Source of the DNA: Helopsaltes ochotensis | Taxonomy: Eukaryota > Chordata > Aves > Passeriformes > Locustellidae | Length of the DNA: 64,000 nucleotides | NCBI GenBank assembly: GCA_013400155.1 | Contig: VXBM01001003.1 | Coordinates: 162,042-226,041 of the forward strand | Reading direction: 5' to 3' | Shown here: piece after piece, positions 37,871 through 47,075 of the stretch | Numbering within the stretch: position 1 is the stretch's first letter | Layout: the number at the start of each line of letters is the position of its first letter | The notes under the pieces: generated by a model | What the model saw: the letters and a program-made list of their open reading frames with translations, nothing else | Databases searched by the model: none | Told to the model about the DNA's origin: nothing | Program-made: the position numbers and the translations under genes

Positions 37871-37902
37871 TGGAGATTTTGAAGCTCATAGCAGAAAAAC
37901 AT
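37871..37902 (+). repeat. 32-bp perfect direct repeat, copy B
   Basis: Identical over 32 bases to copy A at 32456-32487, in the same orientation 5,415 bp away. The flanking bases differ at once on both sides. Confidence 0.9.
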
Positions 37903-38247
37903 ATACATGCTAAACTGAATTTCACCCATGTAGAGCCCAAGTGGAGAGGCTGCAGGAAAACCCCAGGAGGCAGTAGGAAAAAATTAGATAAATCTCTTTG
38001 ACCACATTGTGCAGCAATAACTCCAAGGCTCATAATTCAGCAGCAATCTTGACATCTGGTGTTTGTCCCCGAGCAGGAGCAGGGAGCAGTGGAACAGAGT
38101 AGCCATGGTTACATCTCGGTCGTGCTGCCGGTCACTCCCATGTCGTTGGGTGATTCCATGATCACAACGTCCCACCCTGGGACAAGCTGGCCTAACAAGT
38201 CATCTGATGCAGCCCATTTCACCCTATATAGTCTGTCTGTAACTCTG

Positions 38248-38260
38248 GATAATGATTAAC
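38248..38260. promoter_or_regulatory. HNF1-like homeodomain palindrome (candidate)
   Basis: The minus strand reads GTTAATCATTATC, one base away from the HNF1 consensus GTTAATNATTAAC. A TATATAG lies about 20 bases to the left. A single motif match is weak evidence for function. Confidence 0.25.
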
Positions 38261-38781
38261 TATCCAAGGACATTAATCAACTTGCTCTGAGGGGCCTTGC
38301 ACGCTTTAGGTAACGTTAGTCAGTCACTCAGAGGAATCACCACAGAGCGCTGCAGATCCAGCAGCTGCCAAAAGCAAAGGGAAGCCATTCCCCCCTCTGC
38401 CAGCGTCCAAAGGGTGCTCAGCATGTGCTGCTGTAGGCAAGAGGGTTATGCTGGTGTGTATTTTTAGTTCAACTAGCAGCGCCTATTTCTGCACTCCCAT
38501 GTCTGATGCTGAGCTATCCCACCTTCTGTTTCTCGATCAGGGTATTATTATTAGCTGCACTAAACCGATGAGCTCCTCAGCACAGCGAGTTTAATAAAGC
38601 ACTAATGTCACCCACTACCAACGCAAGGCACCTAAAGAAAACAAGGCCTAATTTACAGTGCTACTAAAAATTAGCAAGAGTCTGATGATCATTCCTCACT
38701 ATTTTTTTCCACTGGATTTGTTTTGTTTTGTTTTTGTTTTTTTTCCTAGCAATCTTTCTTGCCTCTTCAGACAAAAGAACT

Positions 38782-38834
38782 GATGCAATCCAAAAGAATT
38801 GAAGCAATCCAAATGAATTGATGCAATCCAAAAT
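38782..38834 (+). repeat. Three tandem 19-bp units carrying a C/EBP-ATF-like motif
   Basis: The units are 38782-38800, 38801-38819 and a partial copy at 38820-38834, with the core GATGCAATCCAAAAGAATT. Copies 1 and 3 contain TGATGCAAT when read with the preceding T, and copy 2 reads TGAAGCAAT. TGATGCAAT is the known C/EBP-ATF composite (amino acid response) element. The repeat is real. Its function is inferred only. Confidence 0.85.
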
Positions 38835-39697
38835 CTATTCCTCCCTTCCCCACCATAAAAGAAAAAACACATCTAAGGGCTTTACACGTAACCTTCTGGA
38901 ATTATTATTATTCATCTCCATTTTATCCATTCATTCATATGGACTTCTTTCAAAAAAGAGTAGCCTTGCTGAAATAATGTCTCTCTGCCTTGTCCCTCTT
39001 CTGCCCCACAATGCCTCTGACTTTGCTGCCTGGTTCCCCAAGCAAAGACAAGGAATGTTCAGGTGGTTGTGACATCCCAGGCTAAAACAGCAGCTTGACT
39101 TTGATCCATCCATGGCAGCCAACAAAAGCTTTTCAACTGAGAGGGTTCAGGCTTTCTCAAACAACAATCTCTTCACAGCCTTGTGCATTATCTTTCCTTC
39201 TGAAAAGACTTTTGTGCATGGGGATGGCTCCTGCTGTTCCTGAGGTCAACGGCAAACATCCCACAGCCTCCAGTGGTGCAAGAGCTGGGTGGCAGTGGAG
39301 CAAAGCACTCTAGAACACCACACAAAGAGACTTTATTTCCTCTAACATCTACCAGGTCAAACTGCACCCTCACGCAGCTCAGCCTAAACACAGCTGCAAA
39401 GGCAGAGGGAAACAGAGAGAAAACAATGAGGCATGAACAGAAGAGAGTTTTCAGCTGAGATTTTACAGCAAGACAGTCAGGAAAAGAAAATAAATAGCAC
39501 TGTGCGACTGCAGGGTGTAGAACAGGTTGATTATGCAGGGCAGTGTACTCTGTAAGCGCCTGTAAGAAGAGACACTTGCAGCAGCAGACACTGCTCAGTT
39601 CTAATGAAATCCATCTGCCTTGTCCCACAGAGAGCCTCATGTCCTGTGACGTGGGATAGTTGGGTCCTGATAGCACAGAAGAGCTGTGCAGATGTGA

Positions 39698-39761
39698 GCC
39701 AGTACCTGCAGCACTCAGGTGCTCAATCACACAGGGGCGAGCAGTTGCTACAGGTACTGGC
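39698..39761 (+). repeat. Hairpin-forming inverted repeat, 16-bp arms
   Basis: GCCAGTACCTGCAGCA at 39698-39713 pairs with TGCTACAGGTACTGGC at 39746-39761 with one mismatch. Inside, TGCTC at about 39720-39724 can pair with GAGCA at 39739-39743, leaving a 14-base apical loop. The 64-nt imperfect stem resembles a microRNA precursor in size. No known microRNA is recognised, and it could equally be a mobile-element remnant. Confidence 0.7.
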
Positions 39762-42463
39762 AGACTGCCAGCTCAAAACCTGTAGCCCTGAGTGCTCGGC
39801 AGAAACCAAAATACTGTAAGAACCCGATTTTTTTAGAGCACACAAATCTGGAAAAGTGGCATACAAGAGATGCGACCTCCCAAAAGTGGGTGTTGCCCCA
39901 TTCTGCCCCACCACCTCTGAAACAAATGGGAGACTTTTTATGCAAATAAAATCAGTGGTTTCATGCAGATACCTCAAAGCTGACACTTACAAGCCAAGGG
40001 CCTATTTAGCAAGACTATGAGGTTACATCATCTATAGGCATCATCTCCCTGCAATGAGGTCAAGTCAAAGCGACTAAGCAGAACAAGAGGCTATGAGTGG
40101 AAAGGAGGAGATAATTTAACAGAGATGGAAGGTTCTATACCAAAAGACCTCTCTTGTCTAGGATTCAGTGGATGGAAATTCTGGTCCTTTTGCTCCGGTC
40201 TTTAGGAAATCATTCTCATACAGCAGGACTGCTTTTCCTACTGCCACAATGGTTTTGGCAGTATGGATTTACGAAGTGACCAAGACACAAGCAACATTTC
40301 ACTCAAGCCACACCCTCCAAATAATACTCACATTCTTTAGGGCCATAAAAAGGTAATGGGACTGTGCTTGCCAGCCTCAGAAATAAACGCAGTGTTAACA
40401 ATGAGAGAAACCAAAATTACACATTAGAAGATGGTGCAGAGCTGGATTCCTTCCAGTTGTATGGATCTGCACAGCAATACAACGGGGAGATTTTTTTTGC
40501 CCAACTAGCTGGACCAAGACAGAGCCTGGTCCTCCCCAGGCTGCTAAATGGTGGTATCAGGGTCTTAATAGCACAGGTGGCCCCTACCAACCCAAGTTAC
40601 AATAAGGAAGTCCCACTTGTCATTGTGCTTCATTCTGTGAATCCTGAAAAGCCAGTGACCAGAATCTGAATATTCCATGCAAATAAAACAAACATCAATT
40701 TACTGTCACAGCACTGCTATGCTTTTTCAGTACAAGTCTGTTGTTTAATACGGGCAGGTTCACCTCCAAATTCCAATGGAGTGCTCAAGGTCGTAGCTAT
40801 CCATGACAACGCCACATAGCTAAGAAAAAACATACAAACAAACTAGATATACACGTATGTTTTACATATATATACATACATACTAAATATACTACAACAA
40901 AATCAAGAATTTGGTGGGTATATATACCAGGAAAAGGTCAAAGTACTGCTTATGTTGTCTTATTCCCATGATCCTAAGGATTAGAAAACACAACAGGTAG
41001 GAAGAGCGTATCAGGATATTGCATTTACCCACAGTGCCTCGTGTTCAGTAAGAGAAGTAAACTTTGTGAGTCCCTCTGTGACCACTGAAAATTATCTTAG
41101 TACTGAAATATACCCAGGCCACAGGTGTGGGGACTACAGAGATAAAGAATCCACACCAAGACATGTCTGAACTCGAGAGAGAAGCAGAAATGCCATGAGA
41201 TTTCTGGCAGATTTGTAGGAGGACCAGAGAGAGCTTCTCGTCCCCCAGAAGATATTCTCTTTAAATACAGGACAGCACGTGGATGTCAGCAGCATCTGGG
41301 TGTATAAAATAAAGAAATTCTTCCTTTTACACTTTGTTTGGATGCTCCATCTGCAGCAGTGGAACAGGGAAGAAATAAAACTGCTGAATAACAGAGTCCT
41401 TAACATTGCAGGCACTAATAATAGGATTAGAGAGAGAATAAAATCATATCCTCTTGGATTTGGAACATTTGGAGGAAGCCAGCTTCTGACTCACTCTCCC
41501 AACAAGTAGAGATCAGGCATGTCACGGTGCTGACCTTCTGAAGGAGGATCAGCCCAGCAGCCACAACTGCCCATGTGGTTTCAGCCCATTCCCTCCTGGA
41601 GCAGTGCTAGCAGAGGTCACGCTACATCACAGGCCCTGAGGCTCCTGCAGCATGTCAGGCACTACCAGCATGCAAGGGAGGGAACTGGGGACAGGGGAGA
41701 CCAGAAGAAATACACACAAAGTGAGACATCTGCACTGCTTGTGCTCGTGGACACGCTCCTGTCAGAGCTGTGCTGGGGGGAAACAGACACTCAGATTGTC
41801 TCACCAGTGGGAGAAGAAAGTTTCAAACCATGAGCAAGGAAGGTGATGGACCCAGGGGTTACAGAACAAAGACCCAAGGTTTGCACCACCTGAGCCAATA
41901 GACCAGGAAGGAATTATAACCGTCCTGAGTGCTGATGGGGTATCTGCTCAGTGCTCACAAAGGTTCCCATTGCAGCATCATGGGTATCAGTTAGACTAAG
42001 AGAACCTGCCAAGACCAGTCTGACTCTGCAAGAAGATGAAAATTGGCAAAAAAAATAAGGTTTTATATTAAAAAAAAAAAAAAAAAAAGTGATCTTTCTG
42101 TATCAAGTATGGAATGGGTACATAATTTTAGGGGAATCAGATAGAGCAGTGTCCAGTTTCTAATGTTAAGATCCCATTGTCCCCCTCGTCACTGGGGAAA
42201 CTTTTCCATGGTTAGTGTCTGTCTTATTAAACAGTGAATCTAGCCAATCACACTAGAGTGTAAAGGGAAAAAACATAATATTGAAAGAGGAAAAATAACA
42301 GTGTGATTATTGAATAGAATAATAATCAGCAGTGTATACATAAGCTCAAAATAAAATGAATAGCATTGTTAAACTAAAGGTAAGGTACAACATTCTTCTT
42401 CAAATCATCTTTTGCTTCAGCCTACTACAGAGAAGGATCTGGAAAAAAGCATCTCCCTTATTA

Positions 42464-42590
42464 AAAAAAGCCAAAAAACAAAAAACAAACCAAAACAAAC
42501 CAAAACAAACCAAAACAAACCAAAACAAACCAACAAACAAACAAAAGAAAAAAAACACCAAAAAAAAAAACACCAAAAGAAAACCAACAT
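42464..42590 (+). repeat. A/C-rich minisatellite with 10-bp units
   Basis: CAAAACAAAC is repeated exactly four times at 42491-42530, preceded by a one-mismatch copy at 42481-42490. The rest of the tract is made of A and C with occasional G. Frames reported across it on both strands are compositional artefacts. Confidence 0.92.
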
Positions 42591-45350
42591 AAGAAACCCC
42601 AAACCCTGGCTGCAGCATTTCCAAAATTCCTGCCTCAACCTGTTGGCAAATGCTGACTTTAGAACAGCAACTACTGTATAAGTCTTCTTTTGTTCTGAGC
42701 TCTGAGAGCCACAGTGGGTGACTAATGAAAATTAGGAGCGAGATTTTAAAAGATGCTTAGTTGTATCATGAGATAGAATTTTTCCCCTTAGAACAGTGCT
42801 AGTGAACAATAAGTGAGCATTGAGGGAGCAGCTCTTAACAGCCATGCACAAAACAAAAAAAAAGACTGAGTCCTGTCCATTACTAAACTAATAAAATGTA
42901 ATAGAAAAATCCATAAGGGAAAACAAAAAAAAATTCTCCTAAGCTTTCCAGGTTAAGCAATGGAAAGAGCTGCAGGACTGGGGAGTACTGAGAATTAAAT
43001 CCTGGATATCTGAGGTGGGGAACATCCTTGCTGTTTCCACTGATACCAGCCTCAGTGCCCTGACTTGCCATGAGCAGCCCTCTGTAGAGGATTTCAGTGG
43101 CCAAGCAGTGCTCATGAAAACATCAAGCTTCCCTGCCTTACCCAGAGTCATTTCTAACAGAAGTTTTCAGCCCTGTAGCAATCAAAAGTCCATGTAGGAA
43201 TTCTGGCCTCTCTGTAATCACCTGCCCACTGCTAGCAGCGCAGTAGGACTGTGTAGGAATGCTTGCAGAGTTTGCAGAGTGTTAATGTGCATTACCCAGA
43301 GCCCTTTGACCTTCAATCATCTGCTTGTGCTGATGAGAGGGGTCACTGCTCTGCGCCTCACTGAGCTTCCCCTGGATTATGCTCTGTACATCTCTGCAAC
43401 ACATGTAAACAGGATTGTGCCTATGTTACTGGTGTCTCAGTGTCAGACACATGATCAGGTTTGTGCTCTTTTTACAGGCATTTTCACAGGCACTTTTATT
43501 CCCTCTCTGTTATTACAAAGAAGCCTCAAGATTTAAATATTCTCTGAATTTGAAGCAAACACCAAATATCATGGAGAAATACACCATGTAATGTGCCCGG
43601 ACTTCTAAGGACTGTAGCCCTACAGTGCTTTAGTTTAATTAATGTAAGTATCCAAAATCATCCTCTTCAGTCAAACTTGGTGTCTGTGAGCACTGTCATT
43701 ACCATGGATCAAAGAGCCTCTTGTAGGGAGGACCTGTTGTGATGAGGTCAAGTTCCTCAAGAAATTATTTTTCAAATTGAAGCACCTCCAAATAGCTGCC
43801 TATATTTTCTTTTTCTATCCTTTAACTTATCAATTTCCCTTGGGATGGAACATAATTCCCAGGTAATTTTTACAGCACTTCTGCATAAGAACTGGACATG
43901 AGGTCCAGCCTACCCAAATTCCTTGTTCTGTAGCTTGCAGGAGGAGAATGTTTGTAAACATAGAGAAAAGGTGGGCACAATTCTGCCTCTGTTCTGTACC
44001 TATAAACTTAAATTATGTTCCAGCTCCTGCTGATTTTAGGACGATCTACACACATAGCAAAAATGCAGAATTGGGACTAAAACCCACCATGATTTTCAAA
44101 TCAGGTTGAACATGAGAGACAAGTGCCTCTTAACCTATGTACAAGGATATACAGATATATATAAAAATATATATACACACAAGTATGCGACTAACTGTGT
44201 TGGGTCATACCCAGACCATCCCCATGTTTGAATTAGGAAATATTTCCAGCTACACAGACAAGGATGATTTGGGGAGGACAAGGGACACCAGAGAGGAAGA
44301 GCAGGGTTTTAGAGAAGTAGACAGAGACAGCAGCAGCGTCAGATCTCTTTCTCCTTACTGCTGACAAAAACAAACAAACAAAGAAATAAAAATAGTTCTG
44401 TGGAAGTGGAAAGAGCTCTCTGCAGTCATTACACAGCAAACACTCACAGCTTAAACACTTGGCTTAAACTTACTTCTTATTGTCCCCCCCTTTGTGCTCC
44501 TCAGACATACGCACTCATCCACATTTATTTGCCTGCCCAAGGACACTCCAGAGCTTCGGATCTCATCTGTTTATAAAATGACAAGGACAGTCCTCATGTG
44601 CTTTTGGATCAGAACTATTCTTCCTACCTTTTGAAATGTACCCACTCCACGCTTTCTCACAACAGATGAAGCGAGCATCTTTTACTGTGTGGCCATCAAC
44701 GCACATCTTTAAGATATTTTTTTATTATTATTATTTCTTAGGAGGTGTAAAGGTTTTAGAGCAGTATTTTTGCAATTCTATACATACATATATTCTCAGG
44801 TATGACTGCACTGATATTGTAACAATTTAGTCTGGGTTTAAAGCACTTAAGGTGAATCTGACAGTTGTGGACTACAGTGAGGTTTCTAGTCTTGTCTATT
44901 CATGTACCTCTCTGCTTTACAGCTCTCTGCTGAATACGATGAGAGAGATTTATTTGTAGAGTGGGTAGAGACAGAAGTGCGTTGTCGCATATTTTTTTTT
45001 CTTTAAGGGTTATTAATTACCACATCAACCTTTGCTCCACTGCTGCTGCCCACTTTTATTTTAGAGGCGCAGCCGTTCCCCACTCTGATCACACTGCCAC
45101 CCCCCCACATCCCATTTTCTAACAACCCTTTAGAACATTATTTATTATTCCTTATGTATCTGGGTGGAGGAGAGAAAGAGGGACAGTATGGCAGAGATGG
45201 GGAACATGAGCTGGAAAACATGCTTGCCTGGAATTGTCATCACACCGCTGTCGGAAGAAGCAAGCCGGGAAACTCGCAGCCAACACTCGCACGCAAACAC
45301 ACGCCAGGCACACGGCACGTCGATCCCGGGGAGTTTGTGATCAGCCCCAC

Positions 45351-45368
45351 AGCTCTTACCTGGGTTGT
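45351..45368 (-). other. Consensus splice donor
   Basis: The minus strand reads CAG|GTAAGA, matching the vertebrate 5' splice site consensus at nearly every position. It sits at the edge of the CpG island, where first-exon donors are expected. Confidence 0.6.
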
Positions 45369-45600
45369 CTGGGATCCCTCTGCAGTGCAGCTCCCTCAGC
45401 TCCCTCTGCCCTATTCCCGGCGGGAGCAGCGGGGCCGGGGCTGTGACCGGGTGCCGGTGCGGGTTGGGGTTGGCAGCAGCTGGCTGCAGCCTGGGCTGCC
45501 GGGCTCTGGCTCCTGCCAGGGCTGCTGCTGCTGCTGCTGCTCCTGATGATGCCGAGGAGGAGGAGAGCCGAGTGAGGAGGAGGAGGATGCTGGCGGTGAT
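45360..45600 (-). other. Candidate first exon, minus strand, gene unknown
   Basis: On the minus strand the sequence CAACCCAG|GTAAGAGCT gives a near-ideal splice donor, with the last exon base at 45360 and the intron starting at 45359. The exon's 5' end is a guess just inside the X-box. From the only ATG in strong initiation context (45609-45611) a 66-codon frame rich in Ser, Pro and Gln, with a CAG-encoded Gln run, stops at 45411, before the donor. The exon may thus be 5' UTR with an upstream frame, or there may be a sequence error. A second frame is open through the donor but begins only at TTG. No known protein start is recognised. The plus strand has no comparable donor. Confidence 0.5.
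45521..45541. repeat. CTG/CAG trinucleotide run
   Basis: Six CTG units on the plus strand read as CAG on the minus strand. In the ATG-initiated minus frame this encodes Gln. In the other two minus frames it encodes Ala and Ser. Confidence 0.9.
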
Positions 45601-45603
45601 GCT

Positions 45604-45617
45604 GTTGCCATGGTTAC
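45604..45617 (-). promoter_or_regulatory. RFX X-box
   Basis: The minus strand reads GTAACCATGGCAAC: the half-site GTAACC (GTNRCC), a two-base spacer AT, and GGCAAC (RGYAAC), a full match to the RFX X-box consensus. X-boxes of this form lie close to the start sites of many ciliary genes. Here it lies in the middle of the CpG island. The ATG with good initiation context overlaps it, so that ATG may belong to the X-box rather than to a coding start. Confidence 0.7.
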
Positions 45618-45716
45618 CCAACTCGGCGGCGGCACCGCTCAGAGCAACAGCTGCCCCAGCACCCAGATCTGCTCGAACCCATGGCTGCCAGGCGGCCCTC
45701 GATGTACGGGCACAGG

Positions 45717-45724
45717 GACGTCAC
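45717..45724. promoter_or_regulatory. CRE-like site
   Basis: GACGTCAC (GTGACGTC on the minus strand) matches seven of eight bases of the CREB/ATF palindrome TGACGTCA. It lies about 100 bp from the X-box inside the CpG island. Confidence 0.4.
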
Positions 45725-45760
45725 CCCAGAGCCCCTCTCCACAGGGAAAGTGGCAGCCGG

Positions 45761-46740
45761 GAGGATGGAGGTCACTCCTTGGCACGGCTTTGGGGCTCTG
45801 GGATAACAGATGGAGTGATGCATCCAAAATGTTTGCATTCTGCACTTGTCGGCAGAGCTCCCTGCCCTGCAAAGGTCAAACGCCGGCTTCCAGGAGGGAG
45901 AAGTTTCCTTTTTCAGGGGTTTCTTGCCTTTTTATAGAGAACTGAACAAAACAGCAAAGCTGGGGAAGGGAATGACTTTCAAAGTTGCTGCAGTGATGCA
46001 ATTTTAAACTTTATCTTTTTTAAACTAAAGGCCAGCCCTCTGCCTTTAAATTGGGACTTAAAAGTTACTGTCTTATCGTGTAAAGGTTTCTTTGCATAGA
46101 GAAATCCCCCTAGAAGTGAGTTCCTTGTGTGACAGAGAACTGCTTCTAACCACCAAACAGTGAGGAAAAAACCTTCCAGAAAGGAACCCACTCACACAGC
46201 ACAGGACACTAATTCTTTCACGCATGGAGCAAACAAGCTGAACTTTGCCTTTGTCTAATGATCTGAAAATAAGAAAGGACAAAGACCTCAGGTGAATGGA
46301 CTGCCACATGATCAAAATATGGAGTATTAACTGAGAGAGACATGTGAAATCAAGGCATTCAGCTGCCATTTATCTATCAAGGAGGCATGTCATGGGGCTC
46401 TCATTTTGCACTGGAACATCACAAGACACAACAAGGTCACAACAATTGAATGTCACTTCCGTCCCAAAATGTCAGTGCAAAGCTACGTAATGCTCATAAG
46501 CCATGACAGTTCTTTCAGGAGCTGGTACTGTTTGCAGGACATTGTGAAACCCTGTCTGAAAAATACCGGGGGAAAAAAAAAAAAAAAAAAAAAGAAAAAT
46601 CACTGGTGGAAACTTTCTAAAGGGATTTGCTTCCTGCTGCCAGATCTCTGCTTGCAACCTGAATGCTGCAGATGATATGAATCTGTGAGCTTGCAGCACC
46701 AAGAAAATGAACTGGATGGTATTTCCTATTAAAGTATCAA
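45761..46740. other. Unassigned DNA upstream of the minus-strand promoter
   Basis: No repeat family is seen. A poly(A) run lies near 46573-46593. If the gene runs on the minus strand, this is its upstream region. Confidence 0.4.
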
Positions 46741-47075
46741 ACCTGGATAAATGGTTATAGAAGATGGGAGCCTACAAGATGGACAGTGATTTTTTACAAG
46801 AGCAGGTAGTGACAGGACAAAGAGGAATGGCTTCAAGCTGAAGGAGAGTAGGTTTGGATTAAATATTAGGGAAAAGTTTTTTACTGTGAAGGTGGTGAGG
46901 CCCTGGAACAGGGATATGTGGAAGCTGTGGATGCACCAGCCCCAGAAGTGTTCAGGGACAGGTGGAATGGAGCTTGGAGCTACCTGGAATAGTGGAAGGT
47001 GTTCCTATCCCTAGCAGGGAGGCTGGAATGTTCTTTAAGGTCCCTTCAAGCCCAAGCAATTCTGTGATTCTATGG
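46741..47075 (+). mobile_element. CR1 LINE 3' fragment, sense
   Basis: GTGACAGGACAAAGAGGAAT, GGCTTCAAGCTGAAGGAGAG, GGTTTGGATTAAATATTAGG and GGTGGTGAGGCCCTGGAACA are sense CR1 C-terminal blocks. The copy ends with TCTTTAAGGTCCCTTC and ATTCTGTGATTCTATG. Confidence 0.95.

Larger units (their letters stand above)
37704..38759. other. Mostly repeat-free DNA with possible regulatory motifs
   Basis: This part holds copy B of the 32-bp repeat and, from about 38040 to 38420, scattered CpG dinucleotides and a near-perfect HNF1-like palindrome. No open frame or splice signal is convincing. A TTTTG-rich tract ends near 38750. Confidence 0.4.
38835..45239. other. Unassigned non-coding DNA, few recognisable repeats
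   Basis: This is the longest stretch without a clear CR1 copy. It includes a hairpin at 39698-39761, TA microsatellites near 40862 and 44155, a poly(A) run near 42069-42088 and an A/C minisatellite at 42464-42590. The 180-codon minus-strand frame at 39188-39730 has no domain features. If the CpG island is the start of a minus-strand gene, this would be its first intron. Confidence 0.4.
45240..45760. promoter_or_regulatory. CpG island, probable promoter
   Basis: CpG dinucleotides are dense here (CCGGGAAACTCGC, GGCACGTCGATCCCGGGG, CGGCGGCGGCACCGC) and scarce in the surrounding tens of kilobases. The island contains a perfect X-box, a CRE-like GACGTCAC and a strong minus-strand splice donor. 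This is the strongest sign of a real gene in the window. The gene itself is not recognised. Confidence 0.8.

Noticed and set aside
39188..39730. 180-codon minus-strand open frame
   Set aside because: There is no similarity, signal peptide, domain or splice context. Composition looks like translated non-coding DNA.
45145..45621. 158-codon minus-strand open frame spanning the CpG island
   Set aside because: It begins at a TTG, not an ATG, and runs past a strong splice donor into likely intron. It is an artefact of permissive start codons.
45680..45806. Plus-strand ATG frame of about 40 codons in the CpG island
   Set aside because: There is no strong plus-strand donor after it, the initiation context is poor, and I recognise no protein. 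The minus-strand donor is much better.
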